In this document: positions 17,996 through 26,852 of the stretch, in pieces
How positions within the stretch are numbered: the stretch's first letter is position 1
Layout: each line of letters opens with the position of its first letter
Origin: Bradyrhizobium agreste
GTDB taxonomy: Bacteria; Pseudomonadota; Alphaproteobacteria; Rhizobiales; Xanthobacteraceae
Assembly: GCF_016031625.1 (NCBI RefSeq)
Contig: NZ_JACCHP010000011.1
Coordinates: 62,001 to 126,000, forward strand
Reading direction: 5' to 3'
DNA: 64,000 bases
Program-made: the position numbers and the translations under genes
Notes under the pieces: model-generated
Database searches by the model: none
The model's input: the letters and a program-made list of their open reading frames with translations, nothing else
Told to the model about the DNA's origin: nothing

Positions 17996-19378
17996 TTGGT
18001 CTACCGCCACAGCATCGACGCCACGACCTACAGCTTCCCTGACCTGCGCGACCTGCTCGCCAAGGCGACACCCCCGCGCTCCGGCGACCGTCTGGCCGGA
18101 ATTGCCGCTGAGAGCTCCGAGCAGATGATCGCCGCGCGGATGGCGCTCGCCGATGTGCCGCTCGGCCAGTTCCTGCAGGAAGCCGTCGTTCCCTACGAGG
18201 CCGACGAGGTCACCCGCCTCGTCATCGACAGCCATGACGCCAAGGCGTTCGCGCCGGTGGCATCGCTGACGGTCGGCGGCTTCCGCGACTGGCTACTGTC
18301 GGACGCCGCAACGCCCGAGGTCCTGCGCGAGCTGGCCGACGGCATCACGCCGGAGATGGCGGCCGCCGTGTCGAAGCTGATGCGCAACCAGGATCTGATC
18401 CTGGCCGCACGGAAGTGCGAGGTCACCACCGCCTTTCGCAACACGATCGGCCTGAAGGGGCGGATGAGCACACGGTTGCAGCCGAACCACCCGTTCGACG
18501 ACGCCAGGGGCATCACCGCCTCGATCCTCGACGGCATCCTGCTGGGGGCGGGCGATGCCTGCATCGGCATCAATCCCGCCAGCGACGATCCCGCAATCAT
18601 CGCGCAATTGCTGCGGCTGCTCGACGAGATCATCGCGCGGCTGCAAATCCCGACGCAAGGCTGCGTCCTGACCCATGTCACGACGACGCTGTCGCTGATC
18701 GGGCAGGGCGTGCCGGTCGACCTCGTCTTCCAGTCGGTGGCGGGCACCGAGGCCGCCAACCGCAGCTTCGGCATCGACCTCGCGCTGCTTCGGGAAGCGC
18801 ACGAGGCCGGGCTGGCGCAGGGGCGCGGCACCGTGGGGCGGAACCTGATGTATTTCGAGACCGGCCAGGGCTCGGCGCTGTCGGCGGGTGCCCATCACGG
18901 CGTCGACCAGCAGACCTGCGAGGCGCGCGCCTATGCGGTCGCCCGCGCGTTTGCACCGCTCTTGGTCAACAGCGTAGTCGGCTTCATCGGCCCGGAATAT
19001 CTCTACGACGGCAAGGAGATCATCCGCGCCGGGCTGGAGGATCATTTCTGCGGCAAGCTGCTGGGCCTGCCGCTCGGGGTCGACATCTGCTACACCAACC
19101 ACGCCGAGGCGGACCAGGACGACATGGACAATCTCCTGACGCTGCTCGCCGCCGCCGGCGTCACGTTCATCATGGGCGTTCCCGGTGCTGACGACGTCAT
19201 GCTGAACTACCAGTCGACGTCCTTTCACGACGCGCTCTATGTCCGGGACGTCTTCGCGCTACGCCGCGCGCCGGAATTCGAAGACTGGCTGGCGCGCTCG
19301 GGCATTACAGGCGCCGATTTCCGTCTTGCCGGCGATCCAGGCCTGCTGCCTGATTTTGCTGCGCGGCTGATCGCGTGA
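17996..19378 (+). CDS. eutB: Ethanolamine ammonia-lyase large subunit
   Basis: EutB (460 residues) is the catalytic subunit of the adenosylcobalamin-dependent enzyme that splits ethanolamine into acetaldehyde and ammonia. Family segments are intact throughout, including FRNTIGLKGRMSTRLQPNHP near 145, GINPASDD near 193, FETGQGSALSAGAHHGVDQQT near 285 and GPEYLYDGKEIIRAGLEDHF near 330. The start is a TTG with GGAGAG upstream. Its partner eutC lies 1.7 kb downstream, separated by hpnP on the same strand. No eut microcompartment genes are present, and no cobalamin riboswitch was recognised upstream. Confidence 0.95.
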   Translation: MVYRHSIDATTYSFPDLRDLLAKATPPRSGDRLAGIAAESSEQMIAARMALADVPLGQFLQEAVVPYEADEVTRLVIDSHDAKAFAPVASLTVGGFRDWLLSDAATPEVLRELADGITPEMAAAVSKLMRNQDLILAARKCEVTTAFRNTIGLKGRMSTRLQPNHPFDDARGITASILDGILLGAGDACIGINPASDDPAIIAQLLRLLDEIIARLQIPTQGCVLTHVTTTLSLIGQGVPVDLVFQSVAGTEAANRSFGIDLALLREAHEAGLAQGRGTVGRNLMYFETGQGSALSAGAHHGVDQQTCEARAYAVARAFAPLLVNSVVGFIGPEYLYDGKEIIRAGLEDHFCGKLLGLPLGVDICYTNHAEADQDDMDNLLTLLAAAGVTFIMGVPGADDVMLNYQSTSFHDALYVRDVFALRRAPEFEDWLARSGITGADFRLAGDPGLLPDFAARLIA

Positions 19379-19519
19379 GGCGGGCAAGCCTTGGGAAACA
19401 ATCAGCGCCTCTCGGAATTATGCTTGTGCCACAATATTGAGAAATTCCGGCGACAGCATTACGGTATGTGTCTGGCTGGCAATTTCCGCACCATCTTTGA
19501 GTGTGGCGGGGGAGCTTAG

Positions 19520-21106
19520 ATGCGAGCTGAAAGTAACGGAACGTCCCGGCGGATTCTCTGCGTGTTTCCGCGCTACACCTCGTCCTTCGGCACGTTCGAG
19601 TATGCCTATCCCCTGACCGATGGCGTCCGCGCCTTCATGCCGCCGCAGGGGCTCTTGCTGATCTCCGCCTACCTTCCGAAAGAATGGCAGGTCAAATTCG
19701 TCGACGAGAATTTGCGCCGCACGACCAGGGAGGAGTTCGAGTGGGCGGAAGCCGTCTTCGTCAGCGGCATGCACATCCAACGCCAGCAGATGAACGACAT
19801 CTGCCGCCGCGCCCATGAGTTCGACCTACCGGTCGCGCTCGGCGGGCCCTCCGTCAGCGCCTGCCCCGACTATTATCCGTCCTTTGATTATTTGCATGTC
19901 GGCGAGCTCGGCGACGCCACCAACCAGCTGATCGAGATCCTGTCGCGCGACACCTCGCGTCCGGAGAGCCAAGTCGTGCTCACGACCAAGGACCGCGTGC
20001 CGATGACGGAGTTTCCGATCCCGGCCTATGAGCTCGCCGATGTGAAGAAGTACTTCCTCGGCAGCATCCAATATTCCAGCGGCTGTCCCTATCAGTGCGA
20101 GTTCTGTGACATCCCCAGTCTCTATGGCCGCAATCCGCGCATCAAGACGCCGCAGCAAATCATCGCCGAGCTCGACCGCCTGCGCGAATGCGGCATGACC
20201 GACACGGTCTATTTCGTCGACGACAATTTCATCGGCAACCGCAAGGCGGCCATGGACCTGCTGCCGCATCTAATCGAGTGGCAGAAGCGGACCGGCTATG
20301 TGGTGCGGCTCGCCTGCGAGGCGACGCTCAATATCGCCAAGCGCCCCGAGATCCTCGAGAAGATGCGCGAGGCCTATTTCATCACCATCTTCTGCGGCAT
20401 CGAGACGCCCGATCCGGATGCATTGCATGCGATGCACAAGGACCACAACATGATGGTCCCGATCCTGGAGGGCGTGCGCACCATCAACTCCTACGGTATG
20501 GAGGTGGTCTCGGGCATCATCATGGGGCTCGACACCGACAAGCCGAACACCTCGGAAGCGCTGCTCGCCTTCGTCGAGGATTCCCGGATTCCGCTGCTCA
20601 CCATCAACCTGCTCCAGGCGCTGCCGAAGACGCCCCTGTGGGACCGTCTGGAGCGCGAGGGGCGCCTCGTCCACGACGACGGCCGCGATTCCAACGTCGA
20701 TTTCCTGCTGCCCTACGACGAGGTCGTCGCGTCATGGAAGCACGCCATGGCGGTCGCCTACGCGCCCGAGAAGGTCTACGCGCGCTATCAGCACCAATGC
20801 GACCACGTCTATGTGAATCGGCTCAAGGTGCCGGTGCCGGACGAGATGAAGACGTGGCCCAATATCAGACGCGCTCTCGTCATGCTGCGCAACCTCTTCT
20901 GGAAGATCGGCGTTCTCGGCGACTACAGGCGCGTGTTCTGGAAGTTCGCGCTGGGCCGCATCAGGCGCGGTGATCTCGAAGGCTTGATCGGCTGCGCCAC
21001 GATCGCCCATCACCTCATCACCTTTGCGCGCGCGGCCTCCAGCGGCGAGCAGAACGCCTCGAACTATTCGATCCGGCTGCGCGAGGCCGCCGTTCCCGCC
21101 GAATGA
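19520..21106 (+). CDS. hpnP: Hopanoid C-2 methyltransferase, B12-binding radical SAM
   Basis: A 528-residue cobalamin-binding radical SAM enzyme, best matched by HpnP, which methylates hopanoids at C-2. The N-terminal B12-binding Rossmann part (~10-150) starts RILCVFPRYTSSFGTFEYAY; the radical SAM cluster CxxxCxxC is C189, C193 and C196 (SGCPYQCEFCDIP), followed by FVDDNFIGNRKA near 235; the last ~150 residues fit the DUF4070-type tail. HpnJ-type paralogues are the alternative, but the length and full-length pattern favour HpnP. It overlaps eutC by four bases and follows eutB, so the three genes are probably one operon. Confidence 0.85.
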   Translation: MRAESNGTSRRILCVFPRYTSSFGTFEYAYPLTDGVRAFMPPQGLLLISAYLPKEWQVKFVDENLRRTTREEFEWAEAVFVSGMHIQRQQMNDICRRAHEFDLPVALGGPSVSACPDYYPSFDYLHVGELGDATNQLIEILSRDTSRPESQVVLTTKDRVPMTEFPIPAYELADVKKYFLGSIQYSSGCPYQCEFCDIPSLYGRNPRIKTPQQIIAELDRLRECGMTDTVYFVDDNFIGNRKAAMDLLPHLIEWQKRTGYVVRLACEATLNIAKRPEILEKMREAYFITIFCGIETPDPDALHAMHKDHNMMVPILEGVRTINSYGMEVVSGIIMGLDTDKPNTSEALLAFVEDSRIPLLTINLLQALPKTPLWDRLEREGRLVHDDGRDSNVDFLLPYDEVVASWKHAMAVAYAPEKVYARYQHQCDHVYVNRLKVPVPDEMKTWPNIRRALVMLRNLFWKIGVLGDYRRVFWKFALGRIRRGDLEGLIGCATIAHHLITFARAASSGEQNASNYSIRLREAAVPAE

Positions 21107-21888
21107 GCGACAGATCCGTTCCGGTTCGCCCGACCATCGACCTCAGGTCGTTCACGCCCGCGCGCGTCGCGCTGGGACGCAGCGGCGCGAGTCTGCCGAC
21201 GAAGGCGCTGCTCGATTTCACGCTGGACCATGCCCGTGCCCGCGATGCCGTGCATGCCGCCTTCGATACGCCGCGTCTGCTCGCCGATCTCGGCGCACTC
21301 GATCTTGCGGTGACCGAGGTGAGGAGCCGGGCGGTCGATCGCAGCGACTATCTGCGGCGGCCGGATCTGGGGCGGCAGCTCGACCCTGCCTCGGCCCAGC
21401 GTCTCGCACGAAGCGTCTCCGCCCCGAGCCAGCTTGCTGTCGTGATCGGAGACGGCCTGTCCGCGGCGGCGGTCCACGCCCATGCGATCGCCGTGGTGAA
21501 GCGCCTGTTGCAATCGCTTGCGGAGGGGGATGCTGTCGCGATCGGCCATGTCGTCGCCGCATCGGGCGCGCGCGTCGCGCTCGGCGACGAGATCGGCGCC
21601 ATTCTCGGCGCGCGCATGGTCGTGATGCTGATCGGCGAGCGGCCCGGCCTCTCCGCGCCCGACAGCCTCGGCGCCTATCTGACCTTCGCGCCGAGGCCCG
21701 GCCGCACCGATGCCGAGCGCAATTGCGTCTCCAACATCCACCGCGGCGGGCTGAGCCACGACGAGGCGGCGTTCAAGATCGCCTGGCTGGTCCGCGAGGG
21801 GCTGGCCCGGGAGGTCACCGGCGTGGCGCTGAAGGACGAGAGCGCGGACCGCGCGCCGCGCCAGATTGGGACATTCTCGCCGGGATGA
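21103..21888 (+). CDS. eutC: Ethanolamine ammonia-lyase small subunit
   Basis: EutC (261 residues) is the small subunit of ethanolamine ammonia-lyase and helps bind adenosylcobalamin. Recognised by the N-terminal ARVALGRSGASLPTKALLDF, the central VIGDGLSAAAVHAHA and the C-terminal LTFAPRPGRTDAERNCVSNI with the cysteine motif. The ATG overlaps the stop of hpnP (ATGA), so translation is coupled to hpnP rather than to eutB. Confidence 0.94.
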   Translation: MSDRSVPVRPTIDLRSFTPARVALGRSGASLPTKALLDFTLDHARARDAVHAAFDTPRLLADLGALDLAVTEVRSRAVDRSDYLRRPDLGRQLDPASAQRLARSVSAPSQLAVVIGDGLSAAAVHAHAIAVVKRLLQSLAEGDAVAIGHVVAASGARVALGDEIGAILGARMVVMLIGERPGLSAPDSLGAYLTFAPRPGRTDAERNCVSNIHRGGLSHDEAAFKIAWLVREGLAREVTGVALKDESADRAPRQIGTFSPG

Positions 21889-22096
21889 CGGTCATTCCAG
21901 GCCCGGATCGCCGCTTTTCGAGCGATTCGGCCGGGCTTGGCCTGCTTGCGAAAAGACCTGTTGACCTGCTAAACCGCTGCCGGCGATTTTCCGCGCATTT
22001 TCAAAGGGCAAGCCTCCCATTGGTATGGCGTTTTCAAGCCGTTCGCGCGGCGCAATAAGCTCTCAAGATTGAGCCGATTTAGGAACTGGACAAGGC

Positions 22097-24463
22097 ATGC
22101 TCGAAAAGCACAGCGAGAGTGAGGTTCATGTCGACAAGGTCGAGCAGGGACCTACGTCCTCCATCGCCTTCGGGCTGGAGCGTCTCGGGCTGATCGCCGT
22201 TCGGGCCCCGATCGTCTCCTGCATCGTCCTGCTCGCGCTGATCGTCGGCGCGGTGTTCGGAATCTACCGGATCAAGATCGACGATTCGCTGTCGCAGCTG
22301 TTCCGCTCCGACAGCCGCGAGTTCCGCCAGTACGAAGAGGTCACCAAGAAGTTCCCGGCGGAGGAGTTCGACGTCCTCGTCGTCGTCGAGGGCAAGACCC
22401 TGCTGGAGCGGAACAACCTGGAGAAGCTGCGCGACTTCGTCACCGACCTGCAACTGGTCGAAGGCACGCGCGGCCTCGTCTCGCTGTTCTCGGCGCGCCA
22501 GGCGCCGGCGCCGGGCAAGTTGCCGGCGGCGCTGTTCCCGGCCGAGCTGCCCGAGGGCGCGGCCTATGACACGTTCATCGAGACCGTCAAGAACAACGAG
22601 ATCATCCGCGGCAAGCTGCTGTCGGAGGACGGCACGCTGGCGCTGATCGTGCTGTCGCTCGATCCCGAAGTGGTCGGCTCCAACAAGCTGACCAAGACGG
22701 TCGGCGACATCCGCGCGCTGATGAAGGAGGATCTCGGCGACACCGGGCTTAACGTGCAGCTCTCGGGCGTGCCGGTGATGCAGCTCGAAATCCGCAATGC
22801 GGTCGAGCGTGACGGGCTGACCTACAACATCCTCGGCATCCTTGCCGGCTGCATCATTGCCATCATCTTCTTCCGCAAGATCTCGTTCATGATCGCGGCG
22901 GCATTCCCGCCGATGATCGCGATCCTGCTGGCGCTCGGCGCGCTTGGCTGGGCCAATTTCAACCTCAACATGTTCCTGAACGTGATGACGCCGCTCATCA
23001 TGGTCATCAGCTTCTCGGATTCGATGCAGCTGACCTTCGCCGCGCGCGACCGGCTCATCGCCGGCCAGGACAAGTTCACCGCGTTCAAGAACGCGGTGCT
23101 GGTGGTGGGGCCGGCCTGCGTGCTGACGCACGGCACCGCCGGCATTTCCTTCATCGCGCTGCAATTCTCCGACTCCGACCTGATCCGCAAGTTCGGCGAG
23201 GCGGGGCTTGCCGCCACCATCATCGCGCTGGTCGCGGTGCTGTCGCTGGTGCCGGTGTTCGGCGTGCTGTTCGTGCGCAACGAGAAGGTCTTCGCGGTCA
23301 AGTTTCAGGGCGCGGACGCCGGCGTCCAGGCGCTGCGCAATTTCTGCTACTGGATCGCGGTGCGGATGGTCGGCCGGCCCGGCCTGTTCAGCCTGATCGC
23401 GGTGCTGTTCGTCGGCGGCCTCGGCGTCATCTACGCCAATCTGGAGCCGCGCTACCGGCTCGCCGACCAGGTGCCGGACAAGCGCCAGGCGGTCGCTGCC
23501 AGCGACCGGCTCGATGCCAAGCTCACCGGCGCCAATCCGGTCAACGTGCTGATCGTGTTCCCCAAGGGTGAATCGCTCTATTCGCCGCAGACGCTGCAGA
23601 CCATCGCCGAGGTCCATGCGACGGTCGAGAAGGCCGCGGGCGTCGGCAACGTCTGGTCGCTGGAGACGCTGCGCCGCTGGCTGGCGGAAAAGGCCGGCAG
23701 TGCCGACGTCGCGACGCTGAAGGAATATGTCAGCGTCATCCCCGAGCACCTGGTGCGGCGCTTCATCGACGCCGAGCAGGACGCCGTCGTCGTCGCCGGC
23801 CGCGTGCCGGACAAGGATTCCAGCCAGCTCCTGCCGATCGTCGACAAGCTCGATACCGAGCTCGACGCCGTCCGCAAGAAGCATCCCGGCTACGAGGTCG
23901 CGGTGACCGGTCTCGCCGCAATTGCGGCGCGCAATTCGGCCAACATGATCGAGAAGCTGAACCGTGGGCTCACCGTCGAATTCGCGCTGGTCGCGATCTT
24001 CATCGGCCTCGCCTTCCGATCCTGGGTCGTGATGCTCGCCTGCATCCTGCCGGGCATCTTCCCGGTGGTGATGTCGGGCACGGTGCTGTGGGCGATGGGC
24101 GAAGGCCTGCAATTCGCCAGCGTGGTCGCGCTCACCGTCTCGTTCGGCCTCGGCCTTTCCGCCACCATCCACTTCCTCAACCGCCTCAGGCTCGAGAGCA
24201 AGCCAGGCGTCGGCTCCGCGCTCGCGGTGGAGCGGGCGACCGTACTGGTGGGGCCTGCGCTGATCCTGACCACGGTGGTGCTGGCCTGCGGCCTCGTCGT
24301 CACCGTGTTCTCCGACCTGCCGTCGCTGCGGCTGTTCGGCTGGCTCAGCGCCTTCTCGATGGTCATGGCGCTCGTCGCCGACCTCTTCATCCTCAGGCCG
24401 ACCGCAATGTGGCTGATCAACCTGCATGAGAGGTTGCAGGGCACCGATAAGCGGGCGATCTGA
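22097..24463 (+). CDS. MMPL/RND-superfamily transporter (HpnN-like)
   Basis: A 788-residue RND-type membrane protein with one helix near 35-60, a large periplasmic domain (~60-240), five helices to ~430, a second periplasmic domain (~460-635) and a final block of helices. This is the HAE3/MMPL layout also found in HpnN, the hopanoid exporter encoded 12 kb downstream. Its position between eutB-hpnP-eutC and hpnC suggests a lipid cargo, which is inference. The 208-nt gap upstream shows no recognised operator. Confidence 0.88.
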   Translation: MLEKHSESEVHVDKVEQGPTSSIAFGLERLGLIAVRAPIVSCIVLLALIVGAVFGIYRIKIDDSLSQLFRSDSREFRQYEEVTKKFPAEEFDVLVVVEGKTLLERNNLEKLRDFVTDLQLVEGTRGLVSLFSARQAPAPGKLPAALFPAELPEGAAYDTFIETVKNNEIIRGKLLSEDGTLALIVLSLDPEVVGSNKLTKTVGDIRALMKEDLGDTGLNVQLSGVPVMQLEIRNAVERDGLTYNILGILAGCIIAIIFFRKISFMIAAAFPPMIAILLALGALGWANFNLNMFLNVMTPLIMVISFSDSMQLTFAARDRLIAGQDKFTAFKNAVLVVGPACVLTHGTAGISFIALQFSDSDLIRKFGEAGLAATIIALVAVLSLVPVFGVLFVRNEKVFAVKFQGADAGVQALRNFCYWIAVRMVGRPGLFSLIAVLFVGGLGVIYANLEPRYRLADQVPDKRQAVAASDRLDAKLTGANPVNVLIVFPKGESLYSPQTLQTIAEVHATVEKAAGVGNVWSLETLRRWLAEKAGSADVATLKEYVSVIPEHLVRRFIDAEQDAVVVAGRVPDKDSSQLLPIVDKLDTELDAVRKKHPGYEVAVTGLAAIAARNSANMIEKLNRGLTVEFALVAIFIGLAFRSWVVMLACILPGIFPVVMSGTVLWAMGEGLQFASVVALTVSFGLGLSATIHFLNRLRLESKPGVGSALAVERATVLVGPALILTTVVLACGLVVTVFSDLPSLRLFGWLSAFSMVMALVADLFILRPTAMWLINLHERLQGTDKRAI

Positions 24464-24533
24464 ACGGCGGGACGGCAAGGCCGTCGCATGCGGCCTCGCG
24501 CAGACCAGTTGCAGACAACGCCAATCAGCAAAA

Positions 24534-24560
24534 AGCCCCCGACTCGCGAGAGCCGGGGGC
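24534..24560 (-). terminator. Rho-independent terminator
   Basis: On the minus strand a GC-rich stem (GCCCCCGGCTC / GAGTCGGGGGC) with a short loop is followed directly by TTTTT. It lies 27 nt past the stop of the small exported protein gene and is well placed for it. Confidence 0.85.
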
Positions 24561-24587
24561 CATGATGTCCATTGAAGTGGAGCGCGA

Positions 24588-25085
24588 TCAGCCCTTCGTC
24601 ATCGTGATGTTGACGCCGCGGATCTCGCCCTTGGACGAGATCTGCACGGTCTGCTTGGTGCCGTTGGTGCGCAGCGACAGATTGGCGGCAAAGCCGTTGG
24701 CCTCGACGAAGACGTCGATCTGGCCGCCGCCGGCGGTGCCCTGGAGATTGCCGAAGATATTGCGGCTGGCCTCGCTCCAATTGCCGGAGATGCGGTCGCC
24801 CTGGCTCGTCACGTCGCTGGTGAGGTCGAACTTGTAGCTGTCGGAGGCGCAGTGCAGCGCCTGCTTCAGGCTGAGGCCGCTGCCGGCCACCTTATAGTCC
24901 GCCTTGCAGCGGATGCGCTCGGTGGAGCCGTCGGACAACGACACCGTGCCGGTGCCGCTCCATGCGCCGTCAAAGCCGGCAAACGGTCCGGACGACTGAG
25001 CATGGCTTGCCGTCACCGAAAAGAGCAGCGCCGCCCCGATGCCGGCCGCCGTGATTGCCAGTCCAGATCGCCCAAAGAATGTCAT
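24588..25085 (-). CDS. Exported protein of unknown function
   Basis: A 165-residue protein with a signal peptide (helix AITAAGIGAALLFSVTASHA, residues ~9-28) and a compact mature part rich in beta-type segments: FDGAWSGTGTVSLSDGSTERIRCKADY, then CASDSYKFDLTSDVTSQGDRISGNWSE. Two cysteines could form a disulfide. It resembles small alphaproteobacterial periplasmic proteins of the lipocalin-like kind, but no firm family could be assigned. It is a single-gene unit ending in a clear terminator; an inverted repeat upstream may be its operator. Confidence 0.75.
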   Translation of the reverse strand: MTFFGRSGLAITAAGIGAALLFSVTASHAQSSGPFAGFDGAWSGTGTVSLSDGSTERIRCKADYKVAGSGLSLKQALHCASDSYKFDLTSDVTSQGDRISGNWSEASRNIFGNLQGTAGGGQIDVFVEANGFAANLSLRTNGTKQTVQISSKGEIRGVNITMTKG

Positions 25086-25107
25086 CGCAAATATCCCGTT
25101 TTGGAAC

Positions 25108-25133
25108 GACGTTCGCTCACGATTGAGAACGTC
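25108..25133. promoter_or_regulatory. Inverted repeat upstream of exported-protein gene
   Basis: GACGTTC-N12-GAACGTC, a perfect 7-bp interrupted palindrome 23-48 nt upstream of the minus-strand start at 25085. It could be an operator; no matching regulator is known from the sequence. Confidence 0.3.
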
Positions 25134-25542
25134 TCGCCACATCGAAAGTTTAGTGCTCCGAGCTTGTGGCAGGTTCAAAGCCCGGCGGCCAGAGACGGCG
25201 GTTCACGCGGCCCGCTGTGCTTTCGGGGCCGCGATTTGCCGCGTTTCGGCATGTTTCCGGCAGCGGAGGACGGGCCAAGAGATGCAGCGCAGCAACAGGT
25301 CTGCACTAAAACGCAACACCCCCGGATTATGACGTAGTATCAAGCCCTTACATCTGCCAATGAAAGCGCGGGGAAGACCTGATTCGGCGGGTGCGGCGCC
25401 AATTTGGCCGCATTTGCCAGTGCTTGTGCCTTCTCTGAGGCCGCCAGCCGCGGCGACTTGCCATCAGAACCAATCCGTTCCGGCCATCCGCCCTGCGCAG
25501 TCCGGGATCGGTGCGATTCTGCCGTCAGAATGAAGGAATACA
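25134..25542. other. Intergenic region, no gene seen
   Basis: About 400 nt between the divergent exported-protein gene and the small Cys-rich gene. Reading frames here are short and lack family features. An AAGGAA ribosome-binding site lies at the right end for the next gene. Confidence 0.5.
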
Positions 25543-25776
25543 ATGCGTAAGCTTCTCGTCGCTCTCACCCTGCTGTCAGCCTCCCTTTCGACGGCGGCGT
25601 TCGCCCAGCAAGGGCGCGGCACCGAGGCCGAGCAGAAGGCCTGCACCCGCGACGTGCAGAAGTTCTGCCGTCCCGTCATCGACCAGGGCGATTTCACCAT
25701 CCTGGCCTGCCTCAAGGAGAACCGGGCGAAGATCTCGCAGGCCTGCGACCAGGTGCTGAAGAACCACAATCAATAG
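25543..25776 (+). CDS. Small secreted Cys-rich protein
   Basis: A 77-residue protein with a signal peptide (MRKLLVALTLLSASLSTAAFAQ) and a mature domain of ~55 residues with four cysteines in the pattern C-x8-C-x13-C-x11-C (ACTRDVQKFC ... LACLKEN ... ACDQVLK). The pattern resembles the cysteine-rich repeat of the GLG1/Golgi-type family seen in many rhizobial small secreted proteins. It has a good ribosome-binding site. Function unknown; it lies just upstream of hpnC on the same strand, 191 nt away. Confidence 0.8.
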   Translation: MRKLLVALTLLSASLSTAAFAQQGRGTEAEQKACTRDVQKFCRPVIDQGDFTILACLKENRAKISQACDQVLKNHNQ

Positions 25777-25967
25777 ACTCGGCCATTGGCCCCCAAAGCG
25801 GTTCTCGGCTGCTTTTCCGGGCCCAATCCGCGAAGGGGCAGCCATCGACGGACAGGATTGGTTTTGCGGCCGTATTCCCCTATATGGGGGCCGCGGCGGC
25901 GTCGCCGGCGTGAGCCCGCGCGAGCGAAAAAGCCCTTCCTGTCCAAACGATTGTAAACCAGCCCTCG

Positions 25968-26852
25968 ATGACCTCTGCGAGCGAATTGCGATCCGGGAAG
26001 GGTGACCGCGACGAGAATTTTCCCGTCGCGTCCTGGATCATTCATCCGCGTCATCGCGCCCTGATCCTGGCCTATTACAATTTCGTCCGCACCGCCGACG
26101 ACATCGCCGACCACGCGACGCTGTCTCCCGACCAGAAGCTTAGCTTTCTTGATCTGCTCGAGGCGGAACTGCTCGGCAAGGGTGACACCCAGCCTGAGGC
26201 CGTCAGCTTGCGCCGCGCGCTGGCCGAGCGCGGCATGACGCCCCGTCACGCGCTCGACGTGCTGATCGCCTTCCGCATGGACGTGACCAAGCTGCGCTAC
26301 GAGACCTGGGACGAGGTCATCCATTATTGCCGCTATTCGGCGATGCCGGTCGGCCGCTTCATGCTCGACGTTCACGGCGAGAGCACCTCGACCTGGGCCG
26401 CCTCGGACGCGCTCTGCGCAGGCTTGCAGATCAACAATCACCTGCAGGATTGCGGCAAGGATTATCGCGAGCTCAACCGCGTCTATCTGCCGCGCGATGC
26501 GCTGGCGGCACACGGCGCCTCGGTCGAGCAGCTCGGTCTCGCCCAGTCGCCGCCGGCGATGCTGGCCTGCCTGCAGTCGCTCGCCGCGCGCAACGCGGCG
26601 CTGCTCGACGAGGGCAGGTCGCTCGCAGCCGAGATCCGGGATTTCCGTCTCGGCCTCGACGTCTCCGTCATCCAGGCCTATGCCGACCGCATCGTGCGCC
26701 TGCTCAAGGTGCGCGATCCCCTGCGCGAGCGCGTGCATCTGAACAAGTTCGAGCTGCTCGCCTTCAGCCTCGCCGGGATCATCGGCGAAGTCGGCCGCCG
26801 TGCGATCGGTCGCAAGGCCATTTCCAGACCGGGGACTGCCCATGACGCTTGA
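25968..26852 (+). CDS. hpnC: Hydroxysqualene synthase (squalene synthase-like HpnC)
   Basis: HpnC (294 residues) acts on presqualene diphosphate to give hydroxysqualene in the three-enzyme bacterial squalene route. The two metal-binding Asp regions of the trans-isoprenyl synthase fold are visible: YNFVRTADDIADH near 38-50 and INNHLQDCGKDYRELNRVYLP near 155-175. First gene of the hpnCDE-shc-hpnG operon; it overlaps hpnD by 11 nt. No clear ribosome-binding site was seen before its ATG. Confidence 0.93.
   Translation: MTSASELRSGKGDRDENFPVASWIIHPRHRALILAYYNFVRTADDIADHATLSPDQKLSFLDLLEAELLGKGDTQPEAVSLRRALAERGMTPRHALDVLIAFRMDVTKLRYETWDEVIHYCRYSAMPVGRFMLDVHGESTSTWAASDALCAGLQINNHLQDCGKDYRELNRVYLPRDALAAHGASVEQLGLAQSPPAMLACLQSLAARNAALLDEGRSLAAEIRDFRLGLDVSVIQAYADRIVRLLKVRDPLRERVHLNKFELLAFSLAGIIGEVGRRAIGRKAISRPGTAHDA

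Noticed and set aside
19379..19519. Possible EcfG promoter before hpnP
   Set aside because: The best candidate (GGAAA...AATT) misses key bases of the -35 and the CGTT -10; not a credible match.
22079..24478. 799-codon minus-strand frame opposite the MMPL transporter
   Set aside because: Antisense shadow of a strongly supported gene; composition is typical of reverse-read GC3-rich codons.
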